Source: Lachnospiraceae bacterium
GTDB taxonomy: Bacteria > Bacillota > Clostridia > Lachnospirales > Lachnospiraceae
Length of the DNA stretch: 41,750 nucleotides
NCBI GenBank assembly: GCA_015258095.1
Contig: JABZIV010000015.1
Location: 1-41,750 of the forward strand
Direction of reading: 5' to 3'
Part shown: positions 40,770 through 41,750 of the stretch, in pieces
Layout of the letters: each line of letters begins with the position of its first letter
Numbering within the stretch: the first letter of the stretch is position 1
Notes under the pieces: model-generated
Database searches by the model: none
What the model saw: only the letters and a program-made list of their open reading frames with translations
What the model was told of the DNA's origin: nothing
Translations under genes and position numbers: made by a program

Positions 40770-41750
40770 ATGGAAAAGAGACGAGTAGTAGTAAGCGGTT
40801 TGGGAACAGTGAACCCGACGGGAAATACAGTCAAGGAAAGCTGGGAGTCGATACGGGAGGGAAAGGTCGGCATCGCGGAGATTACGGCATTCGACAGCAG
40901 CGCGTTTTCGGTGCATTTTGCCGGAGAAGTCAAAGCGTTCCAACCCGAGTCCGTTTTTGAAAAAAGAGAGTTGAAGCACATGGCACGTTTTACCCAGTTC
41001 GCCATGCTTGCGGCGGAAGAAGCGGTACTGGACAGCGGTATCCGGGGAAGCCTTCCTGAAGAAGAAATCGGTGTGATTGTTTCCAGCGGGATCGGCGGAT
41101 TAAAGACGATAGAGGAAGAGCATAGTAAGGCGCTATCCAAAGGATTTGAGAGAGTGAGCCCCTTCTTCATTCCGATGGCTATTTCCAATATGGCGGCAGC
41201 GGAAATTGCGATTCGCCACCATCTGAAAGGAATGTGTATCTGTCCGGTGACGGCATGTGCCGGAGGTTCCAATGCTATCGGAGACGCTTTTCACCGTATT
41301 CGGGACGGATATGAGATGGCGATGGTTTGCGGCGGAACGGAAGCCGTGATTACCCCGCTCGGAATCGGCGGCTTTGCCTCGATGAAAGCGCTTTCTCCGG
41401 CGACAACGCTCTCCCGCGCTTCCATTCCTTTCGATAAAGAGCGTTCGGGATTTGTGATGGGCGAGGGAGCGGGAATCCTCGTTCTGGAAGAAAGAGAGCA
41501 TGCCCTGAAGAGAGGGGCAAAGATCTATGCGGAAATTGTAGGCTACGGTGCGAACTGTGATGCCTATCATATTACCTCTCCTGCACCGAACGGGGTCGGA
41601 GGAGCACAGTGTATGGAACTTGCTTTAAAAGATGCCTCTCTTTCCGCTTCGAAGATTCAGTATATCAATGCGCACGGTACTTCCACCCATTTGAATGATC
41701 TCGGGGAGACGGAAGCGATTAAGGCGGTCTTTGGAAAGCGGGCATACGAG
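40770..41750 (+). CDS. fabF: Beta-ketoacyl-ACP synthase II (3' partial)
   Basis: 327 codons are visible and the frame is still open at the window edge; a full protein is about 410 residues. It elongates acyl-ACP by condensation with malonyl-ACP. The active-site Cys lies in CPVTACAGGSNAIGD, the first catalytic His in INAHGTSTHLND, and RVVVSGLGTVNPTGN is the family N-terminus. The second catalytic His lies beyond the edge. AGGGAG before the ATG supports the start. Confidence 0.95.
   Translation, partial: MEKRRVVVSGLGTVNPTGNTVKESWESIREGKVGIAEITAFDSSAFSVHFAGEVKAFQPESVFEKRELKHMARFTQFAMLAAEEAVLDSGIRGSLPEEEIGVIVSSGIGGLKTIEEEHSKALSKGFERVSPFFIPMAISNMAAAEIAIRHHLKGMCICPVTACAGGSNAIGDAFHRIRDGYEMAMVCGGTEAVITPLGIGGFASMKALSPATTLSRASIPFDKERSGFVMGEGAGILVLEEREHALKRGAKIYAEIVGYGANCDAYHITSPAPNGVGGAQCMELALKDASLSASKIQYINAHGTSTHLNDLGETEAIKAVFGKRAYE

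Overview
The window reads as chromosomal DNA of an anaerobic, low-to-moderate GC Firmicute, most likely a member of the Lachnospiraceae (Clostridia). This is inferred from protein character only: a family II pyrophosphatase with CBS/DRTGG domains, a TetM-like GTPase fused to a YacP/Rae1 nuclease, NrdD/NrdG, an [FeFe]-hydrogenase, FabK-type fatty acid synthesis and a Cna_B-type surface protein. Methyl-accepting chemotaxis with a sigma-28 type promoter suggests motility. No phage, transposase, tRNA, rRNA or CRISPR array is visible.

Layout. 1-4.2 kb (+): the end of an Mn-dependent pyrophosphatase, a divergent shikimate kinase-like P-loop protein, and a translational GTPase carrying a C-terminal NYN (Rae1-like) nuclease domain. 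4.2-8.1 kb (+): a consensus promoter with a structured leader, a CNNM/CorC-type membrane protein, an HMA metal-binding protein, then a NUDIX-apt-greA run. 8.1-8.6 kb (-): a CBS-pair protein. 8.9-11.8 kb (+): the bifunctional (p)ppGpp synthetase/hydrolase, interrupted by a one-base frameshift, and an MBL-fold hydrolase. 12-15 kb (+): nrdD-nrdG behind a NrdR box. 15.1-17.3 kb (+): a chemotaxis receptor. 17.5-22.4 kb (-): a lipoprotein, a GntR/FCD regulator with ispE, and a Cna_B-repeat surface protein. 22.8-29.7 kb (+): an RND efflux set (adaptor, pump, two paralogous TolC-like proteins). 29.9-31.4 kb (-): a stand-alone [FeFe]-hydrogenase. 31.6-34.8 kb (+): an unrecognised 487-residue protein and a NhaC antiporter. 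34.97 kb to the right edge (+): a type II fatty acid synthesis operon, acpP-accD-accA-fabH-fabK-fabD-fabG-fabF, with fabF cut by the edge.

How the genes work together. The fatty acid operon runs from malonyl-CoA formation through chain initiation, elongation, reduction and enoyl reduction. nrdD and nrdG form the oxygen-sensitive dNTP supply system and its activase. rel, greA, apt and the GTPase-nuclease fusion concern stringent response, transcription, purine salvage and translation. The RND set looks like one export unit, although a TolC-like partner is odd in a lineage generally regarded as monoderm.

Most notable points: the TetM-like GTPase/Rae1 fusion, the rel frameshift at 10576-10578, a 146-bp nested palindrome at 29705-29850, the RND pump with two TolC-like paralogs, and a perfect 19-bp tandem duplication across the fabD stop and the fabG ribosome-binding region.
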